Origin: JACTMZ01 sp044359955
Lineage (GTDB): Bacteria > Verrucomicrobiota > Verrucomicrobiia > Chthoniobacterales > JACTMZ01
Direction of reading: 5' to 3'
Assembly: GCA_044359955.1 (NCBI GenBank)
Contig: JBIKLF010000021.1
Location: forward strand, 1 to 37,426
DNA: 37,426 nt
The notes beneath the pieces are model-generated. The model was not told the DNA's origin, searched no databases, and was given only the letters and a program-made list of their open reading frames with translations. Every line of letters starts with the position of its first letter. Within the stretch, counting starts at the first letter, position 1. The translations under genes and the position numbers were made by a program. This document shows positions 30,901-37,293 of the stretch, one piece after another.

Positions 30901-31464
30901 CTTGCGCACCACGCGCATGCCGCGCCCGCCGCCGCCGAAGGCGGCTTTGATGATGAGCGGGAAACCGATTTTCTTCGCGACCTTGATGGCCTCGGCGCGG
31001 TTGTCGACCGGTTCTTCCGTGCCGGGGAGGACGGGAACACCGAGCTTGATGGCCAGGGCGCGGGCCGCGGTTTTGTCGCCCATCATTTCGAGCAGTTCCG
31101 GCCGCGGACCGACAAAGGTGATGCCGGCTTCCTCGCAGGCGCGGGCGAAGTGGGCGTTTTCGGAAAGAAACCCGTAGCCCGGATGAATCATGTCCACCCC
31201 GCGATCGCGGGCCAGTCCGACGATGCTTTGAATGTCGAGGTAGGCACCGACCGGCCCCTTGCCGCGGCCGACCACGTAAGCTTGGTCGGCTTTGAAGCGG
31301 TGGATGGAGAAGCGGTCCTCCTCCGCGTAAACCGCGATGGTCCGCATGCGCAATTCGTTGGCCGCCCGGAAAACGCGGATGGCGATTTCGCTGCGGTTGG
31401 CCACGAGCAGGGTGCGCCCGGCGACGTTGATGGGCGGCTTTTCAGAAGTGCGGCGGGTGGTCAT
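27994..31464 (-). CDS. pyc: Pyruvate carboxylase
   Basis: A full-length 1156-residue single-chain pyruvate carboxylase, which uses ATP, bicarbonate and biotin to make oxaloacetate from pyruvate. The biotin carboxylase domain covers about residues 15-470 (L-V-A-N-R-S-E-I-A-I-R-V-F, then the ATP-grasp loop A-F-G-G-G-G-R-G-M). The carboxyltransferase domain covers about 545-820 (D-T-T-F-R-D-A-H-Q-S), followed by the allosteric/linker region. The C-terminal biotinyl domain carries the biotin Lys in M-E-A-M-K-M-Q near 1122. All domains are intact. It is convergent with carbonic anhydrase and divergent from the ATP-grasp/alpha-E operon; the shared upstream gap is 118 bases. No Shine-Dalgarno site. 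Confidence 0.97.
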   Translation of the reverse strand: MTTRRTSEKPPINVAGRTLLVANRSEIAIRVFRAANELRMRTIAVYAEEDRFSIHRFKADQAYVVGRGKGPVGAYLDIQSIVGLARDRGVDMIHPGYGFLSENAHFARACEEAGITFVGPRPELLEMMGDKTAARALAIKLGVPVLPGTEEPVDNRAEAIKVAKKIGFPLIIKAAFGGGGRGMRVVRKESDLAALLDEARNEAGRAFGNPAVFLEKYIPRAKHIEVQILGDAHGGVLHLHERDCSVQRRHQKVVEVAPSINLPDQVRADLCDAAVKIARGIGYNNAGTVEFLYDYDRHEWFFIEMNPRIQVEHTVTEQITGIDLVRSQILVAAGARLHGPELALPAQEAIPRNGFAVQCRVTTEDPANGFTPNYGKIVTYRSAAGFGVRLDSGMGTTGSTITPFYDSLLVKITTSGQTFPVALDRMHRALREFRIRGVKTNMPFLENVVTNPVFRSGDATTTFIDKTPALFEFKPRRDRASKLMQFLADVSINGNAEAKGYLPPSRLAPAPLPGVDLRVDPPSGSRQQLLKLGPEKFAEWTRKQKRALFTDTTFRDAHQSLLATRVRTYDMLLVADAVARRTPQLFSLEMWGGATFDAAMRFLHEDPWERLRALREKVPNICFQMLFRGSNAVGYSNYPPNVVAGFVRHAAESGMDIFRVFDSLNDLSNMRAAMEAVRQTNAVCEGTICYTGDILDPRRTKYSLKYYVKLAKELEKMGAHFIAIKDMAGLCRPFAARALLKALRAETDLPLHFHTHDTSGVNAASVLAAIESGADIVDSAISAMSGSTSQPNLNSLVAALLHTPHDSGLDLDALNEFADYWERVRTFYAPFDTAPRTGSAEVYLHEMPGGQFTNLKEQAASMGLAHRWPEIARCYAEVNQLFGDIVKVTPSSKVVGDMALFLFTRGIKPADVPNLPPGTPFPESVKDMLAGGLGEPIGGWPQDVVKAVLGKAKAKPARAAKVSLETVRKELAGKLKHAPDEDELYSHLMYPDVFATFNKFVREYGDVSVLPTPAFFYGLKPGEEIAVEIEQGKTLFIKLVNLGPVDKDGHRIVFFELNGMPREVTITDKSLQTTKKARRKADAAKPLEIGAPIPGMITNLDHGTGAKLAKGDKILTMEAMKMQTTIYAPCDGAIDELLVASGDAVDAGDLLVKMRE

Positions 31465-31542
31465 GGTGATTGGACGGCGCGGATACTACTCCGCAGGACG
31501 GGCTCCGATAAAGAAAGTTCGGTTCCGGGTCGCTGTCGGGGA

Positions 31543-31558
31543 TGGCACAATTCGTGCT
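31543..31558 (+). promoter_or_regulatory. Candidate sigma-54 promoter (-24/-12)
   Basis: TGGCACAATTCGTGCT matches the sigma-54 consensus TGGCACN5TTGCW with one mismatch (G for the first T of TTGC). Spacing between the GG and GC pairs is correct. It lies 24 bases before the start of the ATP-grasp gene, leaving room for a short leader. Confidence 0.45.
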
Positions 31559-31582
31559 CTTTGCTAATCTTCCGCTCCCCAC

Positions 31583-33043
31583 ATGCTGTCCTTGTTCTCC
31601 AACTACGATCCCGGCGACTTCTTCGACGAGATGTTCACCGCGCCCGGCGAGGTGCGCCCGCATTACCAGCTGCTGCTGGAGCGGGCCGAGGCGCTCTCGG
31701 TCGATGACTTCAACCGAAAGCGCCAGATCGCCGAGCGGTCCTATCTGAACCAGGGGATCACCTTCACCGTTTACAATGACAAGCAAGAGGGCACGGAACG
31801 CATTTTCCCTTTCGATCTCGTGCCGCGCATCATTCCCGGCGACGAGTGGCGTCATATCGAGCGGGGTCTCAAACAGCGCCTCAACGCGCTGAATGCCTTC
31901 CTCCACGACATTTACCACGACCAGCGCATCGTCAAGGAGGGCGTCATTCCGGGGGAAATCATCCGCAGCGCAAAGCATTTCCGTCCGGAATTCATGGGCT
32001 TCGATGTCCCGCAGAATATTTACATCCATGTTTGCGGAACCGACCTGATCCGCGACCGCGACGGCCGCTATCTCGTGCTCGAGGACAATGCCCGCTGTCC
32101 GTCCGGTGTCTCCTACGTGTTGGAGAGCCGCATGACGATGAAGCGCGTTTTTCCGCAATTGTTCGCCCGCTACGGGGTGCGTCCGGTCGACCGCTATGCG
32201 CAGGACCTCGTCGATGTGCTGCACCATGTCGCACCGGCCAGCGCGGCAGGCGACCCGACAACGGTGTTGCTCACTCCGGGGATCTACAACTCCGCTTATT
32301 TCGAGCACTCCTTTCTTGCCCGGTCCATGGGAATCGAGATTGTCACGGGCGCGGACCTTCTGGTGCAAAACGACCGCGTCTTTATGAAGACGACGAAGGG
32401 CCTCAAACCGGTGCACGTCATTTATCGACGGATCGACGACGACTTCCTCGATCCGAAGGTGTTCCGTCCGGATTCCCTCCTCGGTGTGCCGGGCTTGGTC
32501 GAGGCTTACCGCAAAGGCAATGTGAGTCTGGCCAATTCGATCGGCACCGGCGTGGCCGATGACAAGGTCGTCTACTACTACGTGCCGGCCATGATCAAGT
32601 TTTACCTCGGCGAGGAGGCGATCCTGCCGAACGTGGAAACCTTTCTGTCTGCCGTGGATGCCGACCGGAAATACATTCTGGAAAACCTGGAAAATCTGGT
32701 GGTCAAGTCGGCCAACGAGAGCGGCGGCTACGGAATGCTCATCGGTCCGCGGGCGACGAAGGACGAAATCGCGCATTTCCGCCGCATGATCGAAGCCGAC
32801 CCGCGCAATTTCGTGGCGCAGCCGGTCATTTCGCTCTCCCGGTCCCCCGCCTGGTGCGACGGCTCGATGCAGGGGCGGCATATCGATCTGCGCCCCTTCA
32901 TCCTCTGCGGCGAGGAGGTGCGGATCATTCCCGGCGGGCTGACCCGCGTGGCCATGCGCGAGGGTTCCCTCGTGGTCAATTCCTCGCAGGGCGGGGGGAG
33001 CAAAGACACCTGGGTGCTGGATGGAGGAAACGAGTCATGTTGA
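31583..33043 (+). CDS. Circularly permuted type 2 ATP-grasp protein
   Basis: A 486-residue protein of the circularly permuted ATP-grasp family (DUF404/DUF407). These proteins are predicted to form amide or peptide bonds using ATP, and they occur next to alpha-E and transglutaminase-like genes. Characteristic stretches are G-I-T-F-T-V-Y near residue 55, V-L-E-D-N-A-R-C-P-S-G-V-S-Y near 170, and V-V-K-S-A-N-E-S-G-G-Y-G-M near 375, the permuted nucleotide-binding region. Its end overlaps the alpha-E gene by seven bases. The product and substrate of this system are not established. The transglutaminase-like partner seen in many genomes is not in the window. Confidence 0.9.
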   Translation: MLSLFSNYDPGDFFDEMFTAPGEVRPHYQLLLERAEALSVDDFNRKRQIAERSYLNQGITFTVYNDKQEGTERIFPFDLVPRIIPGDEWRHIERGLKQRLNALNAFLHDIYHDQRIVKEGVIPGEIIRSAKHFRPEFMGFDVPQNIYIHVCGTDLIRDRDGRYLVLEDNARCPSGVSYVLESRMTMKRVFPQLFARYGVRPVDRYAQDLVDVLHHVAPASAAGDPTTVLLTPGIYNSAYFEHSFLARSMGIEIVTGADLLVQNDRVFMKTTKGLKPVHVIYRRIDDDFLDPKVFRPDSLLGVPGLVEAYRKGNVSLANSIGTGVADDKVVYYYVPAMIKFYLGEEAILPNVETFLSAVDADRKYILENLENLVVKSANESGGYGMLIGPRATKDEIAHFRRMIEADPRNFVAQPVISLSRSPAWCDGSMQGRHIDLRPFILCGEEVRIIPGGLTRVAMREGSLVVNSSQGGGSKDTWVLDGGNESC

Positions 33044-33993
33044 GCCGGGTCGGAGATTCCACTTACTGGATGGGCCGCTACATCGAGCGGGCCGAGAACA
33101 ATGCGCGCCTGCTCGATGTGAATGTGCAGATGCTGCTCGATTTCGAAAGCCGCGGCGTGGAAACAGAGCGCCAATTCTGGGGTCCGATCCTGAGCACGTT
33201 GGAGGATACCGAACTTTTCGACGAACTGCACGGCGAGTTCACCGCGTCCGCCCTGCTCGACTATGTCACCTTCGAGCCGCGCAATCCGAATTCGATCAGC
33301 TCGTGCATCAACTACGCACGCGAGAATGCGCGGGCCGTCCGCGACCAGATTTCGAATGAAATGTGGGAGCAGATCAACGCGCTCTGGCTTTGTTTCCGCG
33401 ACGGCTCCGCCGCGCGCGACTTCCGGGCCAACTCCCACGAATTCTACGACAAGGTGACCTACGCGTCGCAGCTCTTCCAGGGAGTGACGGACGCGACCAT
33501 GACGCACAGCGAAGCATGGCGTTTCGTGCAGGCCGGCAAATTCATCGAACGGGCCGATAGCACGACGCGCATCCTCGATTTGAAATACCACATCCTGTTG
33601 CCGAGCGGAGAGCAGGTGGGGGGCAATGTCGACATCTCGCAATGGATGTCAGTCCTGCGTTCTTGCAGCGGAATGGAGGCTTACCTGAAAATCCGCCAGG
33701 GCGACGTGACGCCATGGGGGGTGGCCGAATTCCTCGTTTGCCACGCCGAATTCCCGCGCTCCATCCGGTTCTGTGTGGACCGTCTGGACGAAGTGCTCCA
33801 CCACATCTCGTCCACCGAGGAGGGCCGCTTCCGCAACGAGCCGGAACGGTTGTCAGGATTGCTCCGCTCGCAACTCGACTACGCCACGATCGACAGCGTC
33901 TTCCGGCACGGACTGCATGAGTATCTCGATGGCGTGCAGGAGCAGCTAATCAGTTTGGACGTGGCGTTTCATCGCACTTATTGCGCGTATTGA
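33037..33993 (+). CDS. Alpha-E domain protein (DUF403)
   Basis: A 318-residue all-helical alpha-E protein. It begins M-L-S-R-V-G-D-S-T-Y-W-M-G-R-Y-I-E-R-A-E, the family's conserved start, and later has G-K-F-I-E-R-A-D-S-T-T-R and H-A-E-F-P-R-S-I-R-F-C. The repeated E-R-A motif gives the family its name. It accompanies circularly permuted ATP-grasp proteins and probably forms a complex with them. The ATG at 33037 has a strong GGAGG nine bases upstream (33023-33027), inside the end of the preceding gene, so this is a coupled two-gene operon. Function is inferred from the pairing only. Confidence 0.92.
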   Translation: MLSRVGDSTYWMGRYIERAENNARLLDVNVQMLLDFESRGVETERQFWGPILSTLEDTELFDELHGEFTASALLDYVTFEPRNPNSISSCINYARENARAVRDQISNEMWEQINALWLCFRDGSAARDFRANSHEFYDKVTYASQLFQGVTDATMTHSEAWRFVQAGKFIERADSTTRILDLKYHILLPSGEQVGGNVDISQWMSVLRSCSGMEAYLKIRQGDVTPWGVAEFLVCHAEFPRSIRFCVDRLDEVLHHISSTEEGRFRNEPERLSGLLRSQLDYATIDSVFRHGLHEYLDGVQEQLISLDVAFHRTYCAY

Positions 33994-34086
33994 GGGGTGG
34001 ATCGCGCTGTTCCGGCGCGGTTTGGTAGAGGGGAGATCGCGATCCACCTGTGTTGTGTCGCGGGCGGGCTCTGGTATGCTTCCGGT

Positions 34087-34290
34087 ATGGATATTCAACG
34101 CATCATCTATCTCGTGGCCGGCACGTTTGTGCTGACCGGTCTGGCGCTCGGTTTATTTGTGAATCAACTGTGGTTCCTGCTGCCGGCGTTTGTCGGCTTC
34201 AATCTTTTCCAGACGGCGTTCACGGGGTTTTGTCCGCTGGAGAAGATTTTGCTCAAGGCGGGGGTGGGGTCGGGTCCGAAGTGTTGTTGA
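34087..34290 (+). CDS. DUF2892 small membrane protein (YgaP-type domain)
   Basis: A 67-residue protein with two hydrophobic helices: I-I-Y-L-V-A-G-T-F-V-L-T-G-L-A-L-G and W-F-L-L-P-A-F-V-G-F-N-L-F-Q. A conserved T-G-F-C-P-L-E-K follows. This is the DUF2892 domain that forms the membrane part of the sulfurtransferase YgaP; here it stands without the rhodanese domain. The ATG at 34087 gives the family N-terminus (M-D-I-Q-R-I-I-Y); an upstream frame to 33997 is rejected. It ends with K-C-C, an unusual Cys pair. It is followed by a strong terminator hairpin. Confidence 0.82.
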   Translation: MDIQRIIYLVAGTFVLTGLALGLFVNQLWFLLPAFVGFNLFQTAFTGFCPLEKILLKAGVGSGPKCC

Positions 34291-34296
34291 TTGAAG

Positions 34297-34329
34297 AGTA
34301 GAAGCGGCATCCTGCCGCTTCTACTTTTT
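34297..34329. terminator. GTAGAAGCGGC palindrome, copy 4, terminator-like
   Basis: AGTAGAAGCGGCA (34297-34309) and TGCCGCTTCTACT (34313-34325) form a perfect 13-bp stem with a TCC loop, followed by four Ts. It is a short member of the repeat family, placed right after the DUF2892 gene, where it would work as an intrinsic terminator. Confidence 0.75.
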
Positions 34330-34346
34330 GGGTCTTCGCGCCGTGA

Positions 34347-34494
34347 ATTGTAGCGGCGGACGCGAAGTGTTGTTGAACATAGATTCGGTGCCGGGGTTGA
34401 AGATGACGCGCTTCGGGAAGTGGCATCGGCATCTTGCCGATGAAGTCCGGTCGTCACGGGCAGGATGCCGGCGAGACGCCCGTGCCCCCCTGGC
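34347..34494. repeat. Nest of partial palindromic repeats
   Basis: Within 150 bases lie ATTGTAGCGGCGG (34347-34359, left arm of the 5758 element), GTGGCATCGGCATCTTGCCG (from 34420, related to the atpF-atpH palindrome) and CACGGGC/GCCCGTG (around 34457-34486, related to the CGTGACGGGCG repeat). No gene is present from 34330 to the tRNA at 34686. Confidence 0.6.
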
Positions 34495-34685
34495 CAAACC
34501 GAACCCAGCCGCGTCCGGAGCGCGCCTTCAACTGCATCGCTCCGGGTGAGAGGATTGGTCGCTTGCGGCGACCTCTGGGGGTTTGGCTTCTTGTGGCTGG
34601 GGAATTGTTTTGCTGGCGCAAAACGGGGGCCGGTCGAACTGCGTTCTCATCCCCTGCGGAGTTTCAAGGCCGCCTTCGGCGGGTT

Positions 34686-34758
34686 TGGAGGTAAGGGGAT
34701 TCGAACCCCTGGCCTTCTCATTGCGAACGAGACGCTCTACCAACTGAGCTATACCCCC
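34686..34758 (-). tRNA. tRNA-Ala(CGC)
   Basis: The minus strand folds into a complete cloverleaf: acceptor GGGGGTA/TACCTCC, D-arm GCTC/GAGC, anticodon loop TTCGCAA (anticodon CGC at 34723-34725), T-arm AGGGG-TTCGAAT-CCCCT and A73. The G3-U70 wobble pair, the identity element of alanyl-tRNA synthetase, is present and confirms the assignment. CCA is not encoded. It reads codon GCG. Confidence 0.96.
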
Positions 34759-34853
34759 GTGTGAATGGAAAAGGCATAGCACTGACCCGGCCCGTGGGCA
34801 AGCGTCCCGGCGGGCTTGCCCCGGTGGTTGGACCGATGTATGAGCGCAAGGGT

Positions 34854-35105
34854 ATGAGCGGCGGGCATGAGCATCTCTGGGCGTTGTGTTCCTGCCTGCC
34901 CTCGGACTTCCAGCCCTATGGCGCACGAGACCGCGGCACGGAGGAATCGTGGCAGGACTGCTCCTGCGGTTGCTGTCACTTTTTACCACTGCGGGGAGAA
35001 CTCGGCCACGATTGGGGGGTGTGTGCCAACGCGAAGAGTCCGCGTGCCGGTTTGCTCACTTTTGAGCATCAGGGATGTCCGGAGTTTGAGTCGAGGCCGG
35101 CATGA
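34854..35105 (+). CDS. Small Cys-rich protein coupled to UPF0158
   Basis: An 83-residue protein whose C-terminal half looks conserved: D-C-S-C-G-C-C, then G-H-D-W-G-V-C-A-N, S-P-R-A-G-L-L-T-F-E-H and Q-G-C-P-E-F-E. Seven cysteines fall in CxC or spaced pairs, which suggests metal binding. I recognise the pattern as a small conserved family of unknown function but cannot name it. Its TGA overlaps the ATG of the UPF0158 gene (ATGA), so the two are translated together. The ATG at 34854 is chosen; 34836 is an alternative, and a still longer frame runs towards the tRNA. Isolated between the tRNA and its partner. Confidence 0.65.
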   Translation: MSGGHEHLWALCSCLPSDFQPYGARDRGTEESWQDCSCGCCHFLPLRGELGHDWGVCANAKSPRAGLLTFEHQGCPEFESRPA

Positions 35106-35542
35106 AAAAGCTGAAGATCAACCTCGACGAATTGCTGCTAGCGCTCGGCGGGCCTGACGAAATGGAAAGCTTTCTCGATCGGACCACGGGGGAAATCCTT
35201 GTGTGTTGGGACGATGATCCCGAGGTGGAGGAGATCGAGGCGCGCCTCGCGGCGGGTCCGGAGGACCGCTATGAGGCGATTGAGCCGGTGTTGTCGCGCG
35301 AGCGGTTTGAGGTGATGGTGGATTTCGCGGAATCTCTGCCGGACTCGTCGATGAAGGACCGGTTGGGCCGCGCCTTGCAGCAGCGCAAGCCGTTCCGCGG
35401 GTTCAAGGATGCGCTCTCCGACGACGAAGCGGTCCGGCAGCGCTGGTTTGCTTTCGAGCGGGCGGCGGAGATTCAAGCGGCGGAGCGCTGGTTGGCGTTG
35501 CTCGGCATCGAGTTCGAGTGGGAAGCGGTGCTTCCCGAGTAG
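35102..35542 (+). CDS. UPF0158 family protein
   Basis: A 146-residue member of UPF0158, a small acidic family of unknown function. Typical features are an N-terminal strand/helix with L-D-E-L-L-L-A-L, the F-L-D-R-T-T-G-E-I-L segment, the R-Y-E-A-I-E-P motif near residue 58, and R-A-L-Q-Q-R-K-P-F-R-G-F-K-D-A-L near 88. The conserved W-F-A-F-E-R close to the end is also present. It starts within the ATGA overlap with the Cys-rich gene, so they form an operon. A bidirectional terminator follows 45 bases after the stop. Confidence 0.88.
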   Translation: MKKLKINLDELLLALGGPDEMESFLDRTTGEILVCWDDDPEVEEIEARLAAGPEDRYEAIEPVLSRERFEVMVDFAESLPDSSMKDRLGRALQQRKPFRGFKDALSDDEAVRQRWFAFERAAEIQAAERWLALLGIEFEWEAVLPE

Positions 35543-35587
35543 GCGGCTGTGCTGTCGGACCGTGGCGGCCGGGCCGGCACAAAAAAA

Positions 35588-35611
35588 CCGCCGCGTTGCC
35601 GCGGCGGTTTT
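35588..35611. terminator. Bidirectional intrinsic terminator
   Basis: CCGCCGCG (35588-35595) pairs with CGCGGCGG (35600-35607) around TTGC, with seven As before and TTTTA after. It serves both the UPF0158 gene and the convergent DUF3597 gene. Confidence 0.92.
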
Positions 35612-35634
35612 ATGTGAGCGGCTTGTGCTTTTGG

Positions 35635-36021
35635 TCAGGCCACCAATTCGGCGGGCAGTTTGCCGCCGTGTTTGGCGATTTGTTGCATGACCTGCTTGTG
35701 CAGCCAGAGGTTCATTTTGGCGCTGTCGGCGTTGTCGTCACCGTAACCGAGTTCTTTGGCCAGCTCCCTGCGCGCGGCGAGGCTGCTGTCCATGCCGACG
35801 AGTTTCAGGAGGTCGACAATGGAGATGTGCCAATCGAGCTTTTCTTTGGATTGTCCGCGGAGTCCGTCGAGATAGCCGGCGACATCAAAGTCGGCGGGTA
35901 CGACGGGTGCGGCTTCGACGACGACAGTTTCGACGACTGCGGTGGCTGTTGCGGTGGCCGCTGGCGCGGCTTCCTTTTTGCCGCCGAAGACTTTGCCGAT
36001 GATAGTGGAGAGGAGTCCCAT
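35635..36021 (-). CDS. DUF3597 family protein
   Basis: A 128-residue DUF3597 protein. It starts with the typical G-L-L-S-T-I-I-G-K-V-F-G, followed by an Ala/Val/Thr-rich linker (about residues 17-42). The conserved C-terminal domain has L-D-W-H-I-S-I-V-D-L-L-K-L-V-G-M-D-S-S and A-K-M-N-L-W-L-H-K-Q-V. The C-terminal half resembles peptidoglycan-linked helical domains in other genomes, but its function is not known. It is the last gene of a minus-strand group; 29 bases separate it from the DUF2780-like gene. Confidence 0.88.
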   Translation of the reverse strand: MGLLSTIIGKVFGGKKEAAPAATATATAVVETVVVEAAPVVPADFDVAGYLDGLRGQSKEKLDWHISIVDLLKLVGMDSSLAARRELAKELGYGDDNADSAKMNLWLHKQVMQQIAKHGGKLPAELVA

Positions 36022-36050
36022 GGTGTGTGTGGCGTTGTTTGGTTGGTGGT

Positions 36051-36479
36051 TTATTTGCCGGCCAACATCGAGGCGATGGCCGGGAGATTTTTCAGGACGG
36101 CATTGACCGCGTCGTCGCCGGCCACGCCTTTGGCTTCGGTGAAGAACCCGCTGGCGAGTTCGCCGGCTTTGTCCATCGGGATGCCGGCACCTTGCAGGGC
36201 GCCGAGAGCGGCTGCGGCGTCGCCGGGGTTGCCGCCGAGGAGTCCGCCGGCTTTGGCCAGAAGTCCGCCGAGGGCGCCGCCACCGCCGGCATCACCCGCG
36301 GGAGCGGCGGACATCAGCGCGCCGGCGCCGGGGAGGAGACCGAGGAGCGCGGTGAATTGCGCGCTGCCGGAGTCAGCCGACTTTTGTTTGACGAAGTTGA
36401 GGAGGATGCCGACGCCGGCGCGAACGGCGGGTTCGGGCAGGCTGAGGCTTTGGCTAAGGGCTTTGATGATTTGGTCCAT
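36051..36479 (-). CDS. DUF2780-like protein, Gly/Ala-rich
   Basis: A 142-residue protein resembling DUF2780. The N-terminal helix reads L-S-L-P-E-P-A-V-R-A-G-V-G-I-L, followed by F-T-A-L-L-G-L-L-P-G-A-G-A-L, a low-complexity Gly/Ala/Leu middle (about 60-95), and a C-terminal V-N-A-V-L-K-N-L-P-A-I segment. No signal peptide is apparent. Function unknown. It lies between the PUR-domain gene and the DUF3597 gene on the same strand, and its repeated G-G-L-L-A-K-A-G-G-L-L-G-G stretch suggests self-association. Confidence 0.62.
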   Translation of the reverse strand: MDQIIKALSQSLSLPEPAVRAGVGILLNFVKQKSADSGSAQFTALLGLLPGAGALMSAAPAGDAGGGGALGGLLAKAGGLLGGNPGDAAAALGALQGAGIPMDKAGELASGFFTEAKGVAGDDAVNAVLKNLPAIASMLAGK

Positions 36480-36532
36480 GCGGTTTCATTCATAGCGCAC
36501 GCGACGCGCTTCGACCAGCAGTTCGAGCCAGA

Positions 36533-36550
36533 ATACCCTGCAGAGGGTAT
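36533..36550. other. Small inverted repeat upstream of the DUF2780-like gene
   Basis: ATACCCT (36533-36539) and AGGGTAT (36544-36550) form a perfect 7-bp stem with a GCAG loop in the 91-base gap after the PUR gene. It could be an operator or a weak terminator; no T-tract follows. Confidence 0.35.
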
Positions 36551-36570
36551 ACGAGGATAATTACAGTGGG

Positions 36571-36813
36571 TCAGGCGTTCCCTGACGGTCCGCCTTCGTC
36601 GATGTCGAGAATGCGCTCGAGGGCGTCGGCGAAATCGTCGAGCGCTTCGTCGGGCACCATGATGGTGTCGCGGCGGCCGTTGACGTCCTCGGTGATCTTC
36701 AAGACGCGACCGCGGTTGTTCTCTTTGTAATCGAGGAAGAAAATTTTTCTTCCGGCGACAACTTTTTCCGAGGCCAAGACCCGGTCTGGATTTTGCGAAT
36801 AATCTTCCTTCAT
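36571..36813 (-). CDS. PUR-domain nucleic-acid-binding protein (DUF3276)
   Basis: An 80-residue protein with a single PUR (purine-rich element binding) repeat, a fold that binds single-stranded DNA or RNA. The pattern K-I-F-F-L-D-Y-K-E-N-N-R-G-R-V-L-K-I-T-E then R-D-T-I-M-V-P-D-E-A-L-D-D-F is typical. In other bacteria such proteins act as RNA- or DNA-binding regulators. The start is the ATG at 36813: AAGGAG (36822-36827) stands eight bases upstream, whereas the GTG at 36822 overlaps that site. The DUF4149 gene ends at 36819, so translation is coupled. Confidence 0.85.
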   Translation of the reverse strand: MKEDYSQNPDRVLASEKVVAGRKIFFLDYKENNRGRVLKITEDVNGRRDTIMVPDEALDDFADALERILDIDEGGPSGNA

Positions 36814-36818
36814 GCCAT

Positions 36819-37229
36819 TCACTCCTTGCTTCTCCGAAGCACCACTAAAGAAGCGACGGGAACGGTGATCAAGGAGAAAAGATTGAGAGCCATGGAAATT
36901 CCGTGCAGGCGGGCGAAGTCCGGCGTGCCGGGGGCGTGGGCGGCCATGGCGGGTTGGATGAGGAGCGGGGTCGCGGCGAGGGCGGCGAGGGCGAGGGATT
37001 GCAGGACGAGGGCGGCGGTGTCGCGGCGGTCGCGGCGGCGAAGCCAGAGGATGATGGTGGCCAAGAGGCCGAGGGCGATGGCGACCGAAAAATAAGCGGG
37101 GAAGAGTGCGGTGGTGACTTCGCCGGCGCGTTCGCGGGGGAAGACTCCGAAAAGGTTGCGTGCCACGCCGAAGGTGAAGAACCAGAGAACGGCGGTCCAG
37201 GCGCCGACGAGGAAGGTGTAGAGGGGCAT
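36819..37229 (-). CDS. DUF4149 (TMEM205-like) membrane protein
   Basis: A 136-residue integral membrane protein with four hydrophobic helices. The first (V-G-A-W-T-A-V-L-W-F-F-T-F-G-V-A) and the loop F-P-R-E-R-A-G-E-V-T-T-A-L-F-P-A-Y-F are typical of DUF4149. An L-H-G-I-S-M-A-L-N-L segment follows near residue 108. Function is unknown. It precedes the PUR-domain gene with coupled translation. Upstream lies a phrase-like repeat, so its promoter must be close to or within that sequence. Confidence 0.83.
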   Translation of the reverse strand: MPLYTFLVGAWTAVLWFFTFGVARNLFGVFPRERAGEVTTALFPAYFSVAIALGLLATIILWLRRRDRRDTAALVLQSLALAALAATPLLIQPAMAAHAPGTPDFARLHGISMALNLFSLITVPVASLVVLRRSKE

Positions 37230-37230
37230 G

Positions 37231-37271
37231 GGGTGAGAAGTTGAGGGATGAGAGTTGAGGGTTGAGGGATG
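37231..37271 (+). repeat. Phrase-like dispersed repeat D, copy near the right end
   Basis: AGTTGAGGGATGAGAGTTGA followed by GGGTTGAGGGATG, matching the copy at 7037-7070 in unit and orientation. It lies directly upstream of the DUF4149 start on the other strand. Confidence 0.7.
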
Positions 37272-37293
37272 CGGCGGGGAGGGGCGCGGTCAG

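Noticed and set aside
34465..34764. A 99-codon frame overlapping the tRNA
   Set aside because: Its G-I-R-T-P-G-L segment is the well-known spurious translation of the antisense of a tRNA gene.
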